NCBI GenBank assembly: GCA_004525155.1
Contig: SPDA01000123.1
Span: forward strand, 1-6,245
Source of the DNA: Spirochaetales bacterium
GTDB lineage: Bacteria; Spirochaetota; Spirochaetia; SPDA01
Direction of reading: 5' to 3'
Length of the DNA: 6,245 bases
Of this stretch, positions 5,139 to 6,245 are shown one piece after another. Below the pieces are notes generated by a model, which ran no database searches, was not told where the DNA came from, and was given only the letters and a program-made list of their open reading frames with translations. A program made the position numbers and the translations under genes. Positions within the stretch are counted from its first letter, which is position 1; each line of letters begins with the position of its first letter.

Positions 5139-6245
5139 ATGGAAACAAAAACAACCGCAAAAAAACAGATGATAGCCGTGGATCTGGGCGCTTCAGGAGG
5201 AAAATGTTTCCTGGGCGCCGTTTCACGGGATTCTTTTTCGGTAAGGGAACTTGCCCGGTTCCCCTATGAAGGAGTCTCCCTTTACCTGCCGGGAAGGGAC
5301 GGGAAGATTGTCGAACACAGCTACTGGGACGATCTTTACATCTACGGAAACATCGTAAAATCCCTGCACACGTTCAGAAGGGAGGCGGGCAGGGAACTCG
5401 ATTCCGTGGGAATCGACACCTGGGGCGCCGACGGTCAGTGCCTCGATAAAAACGGTGAAATCCTGGGCAGCGTCTATTGTTACAGGGACCACCGCCTGGA
5501 CTGCATGGTCGATATACTCAAATCTGTCGTGGACCCGCGGCGTGTTTATGAAATTACCGGTATTCACTTTCAGCCCTTCAACCAGTCAAACCAGCTTCTA
5601 TGGCTTAAGAGGGAAAGGCCCGAAGACCTCAAACGGGCGGTGAAATTTCTTCCCATCCCGACCCTTTTCTATTACTACCTCGGCGGCGCGGACAAGGTAG
5701 ACACTTCCTGGGCAAGCGCTACCCAGCTTATGGACGCTCGCACCCGGGAGTGGAGTGCGGAAATCCTCTCGGCCATCGGCATACCGCTTTCCCTTATGCC
5801 GGGGATTGTCCCGCCCGGCACCGTCATCGGCAGCCTGCATGAGGAACTCGCGGAGGCCGTCGGCATAAACCGGGCAAACCTTACCGCCGTCGGATCCCAC
5901 GATACGGCATCCGCCTTTGCCGCGGCCCCCGTGGAAACAGCAACGGAGGCGCTCATCATCAGTTCCGGCACCTGGTCCCTCATCGGCAAACTGCTGCCCG
6001 CTCCAATTACCACAGACAAAGCCTTCTCCGCAAACATAAGCAACGAGGGCGGCATTGGCGGCATCCGCTTCCTCAAAAACTGCATGGGTACCTGGATTGT
6101 GCAGGAACTGCGGAGGGCCTGGGCCATCGAAGACGGCAGGGAGACCGACTGGGCGGAGCTGATCAGCCTTGCGGAAAAAGCGCCCGCATTCACGGCCTTC
6201 ATCGATCCTGATAATCCGTCTTTTTACAATCCACGGGACATGTCG
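5139..6245 (+). CDS. rhaB: FGGY-family sugar kinase, rhamnulokinase-like, 3' partial
   Basis: The frame is open to the last base; 369 codons are visible of the roughly 480-490 usual for rhamnulokinase. The enzyme phosphorylates a ketose, L-rhamnulose to L-rhamnulose 1-phosphate in RhaB, using ATP in the cytoplasm. Motifs in order: the phosphate-binding DLGASGGK (residues 15-22); the sugar-side SVGIDTWGADGQCLD (89-103) followed by YRD (115-117); a Q-x-N-Q stretch (149-152); GSHDTASA (252-259) with the likely catalytic base Asp255; the ATP-domain SSGTWSLIG (275-283); NEGG (302-305); and FLKNCMGTWIVQE (311-323). The IDTWGAD, GSHDTASA and SGTWSLIG set matches RhaB better than glycerol, xylulose or gluconate kinases. 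Fuculokinase or another deoxy-sugar kinase remains possible because substrate residues cannot be fully judged. It follows the Fe-S gene by 71 bases with its own promoter candidate, so the two are probably functionally unrelated. Isomerase and aldolase genes would be expected beyond the right edge. Confidence 0.88.
   Translation, partial: METKTTAKKQMIAVDLGASGGKCFLGAVSRDSFSVRELARFPYEGVSLYLPGRDGKIVEHSYWDDLYIYGNIVKSLHTFRREAGRELDSVGIDTWGADGQCLDKNGEILGSVYCYRDHRLDCMVDILKSVVDPRRVYEITGIHFQPFNQSNQLLWLKRERPEDLKRAVKFLPIPTLFYYYLGGADKVDTSWASATQLMDARTREWSAEILSAIGIPLSLMPGIVPPGTVIGSLHEELAEAVGINRANLTAVGSHDTASAFAAAPVETATEALIISSGTWSLIGKLLPAPITTDKAFSANISNEGGIGGIRFLKNCMGTWIVQELRRAWAIEDGRETDWAELISLAEKAPAFTAFIDPDNPSFYNPRDMS

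Noticed and set aside
3991..5226. Long open frame of 411 codons on the minus strand
   Set aside because: It lies opposite the clearly real Fe-S protein and the start of the sugar kinase, its product shows no recognisable domain, and it ends in the AT-rich intergenic region. It is a shadow of the plus-strand genes.

Overview
The window reads as ordinary chromosomal DNA from an anaerobic, moderately GC-rich bacterium, with all supported genes on the + strand. The lineage cannot be fixed from the sequence. A spirochaete (Treponema-like) is my best guess, based on gene mix and the two small secreted proteins of unknown function. Clostridial or deltaproteobacterial relatives are not excluded.

Region 1 (1-3253) looks like a phosphate-related operon. 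It begins inside a PhoR-type sensor histidine kinase: PAS tail, HisKA with the phospho-acceptor His, and HATPase. The kinase stop overlaps the start of the next gene as ATGA. That next gene encodes a Na+/phosphate cotransporter-family membrane protein with two QSSS-containing repeats and a fused C-terminal PhoU-like domain. Eighteen bases further on is a gene for a secreted protein of unknown function. The kinase presumably senses phosphate or envelope state, and the transporter moves phosphate or is linked to that signalling.

Region 2 (3254-4200) holds a possible promoter and a second exported protein, which is made of four divergent tandem repeats (W-x-I ... G-[YFW] ... hydrophobic strand). 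After it comes a 237-base gene-free stretch. This contains an AT-only 11-bp inverted repeat, a terminator-like hairpin followed by six T, a 10-bp direct repeat (TACCTTGAAG), and a perfect TGTAA-N6-TTACA palindrome of the Crp/Fnr type. The palindrome overlaps a predicted promoter.

Region 3 (4201-5067) encodes an Fe-S protein with an N-terminal two-cluster ferredoxin domain, a His/Cys-rich linker and a conserved C-terminal domain. As I recall, this family is often found near hcp (hybrid cluster protein) and Crp/Fnr-type regulators in anaerobes, which fits the upstream palindrome.

Region 4 (5068-6245) has a good candidate sigma70-type promoter and then an FGGY sugar kinase, most like rhamnulokinase (RhaB). 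It runs off the right edge, with about three quarters of the protein present.

I saw no RNA genes, CRISPR arrays, insertion sequences or phage genes. I found no clear evidence of an undescribed multi-gene system. The points most worth a second look are the kinase/transporter-PhoU overlap, the tandem-repeat exported protein, and the operator plus His-rich linker of the Fe-S protein.
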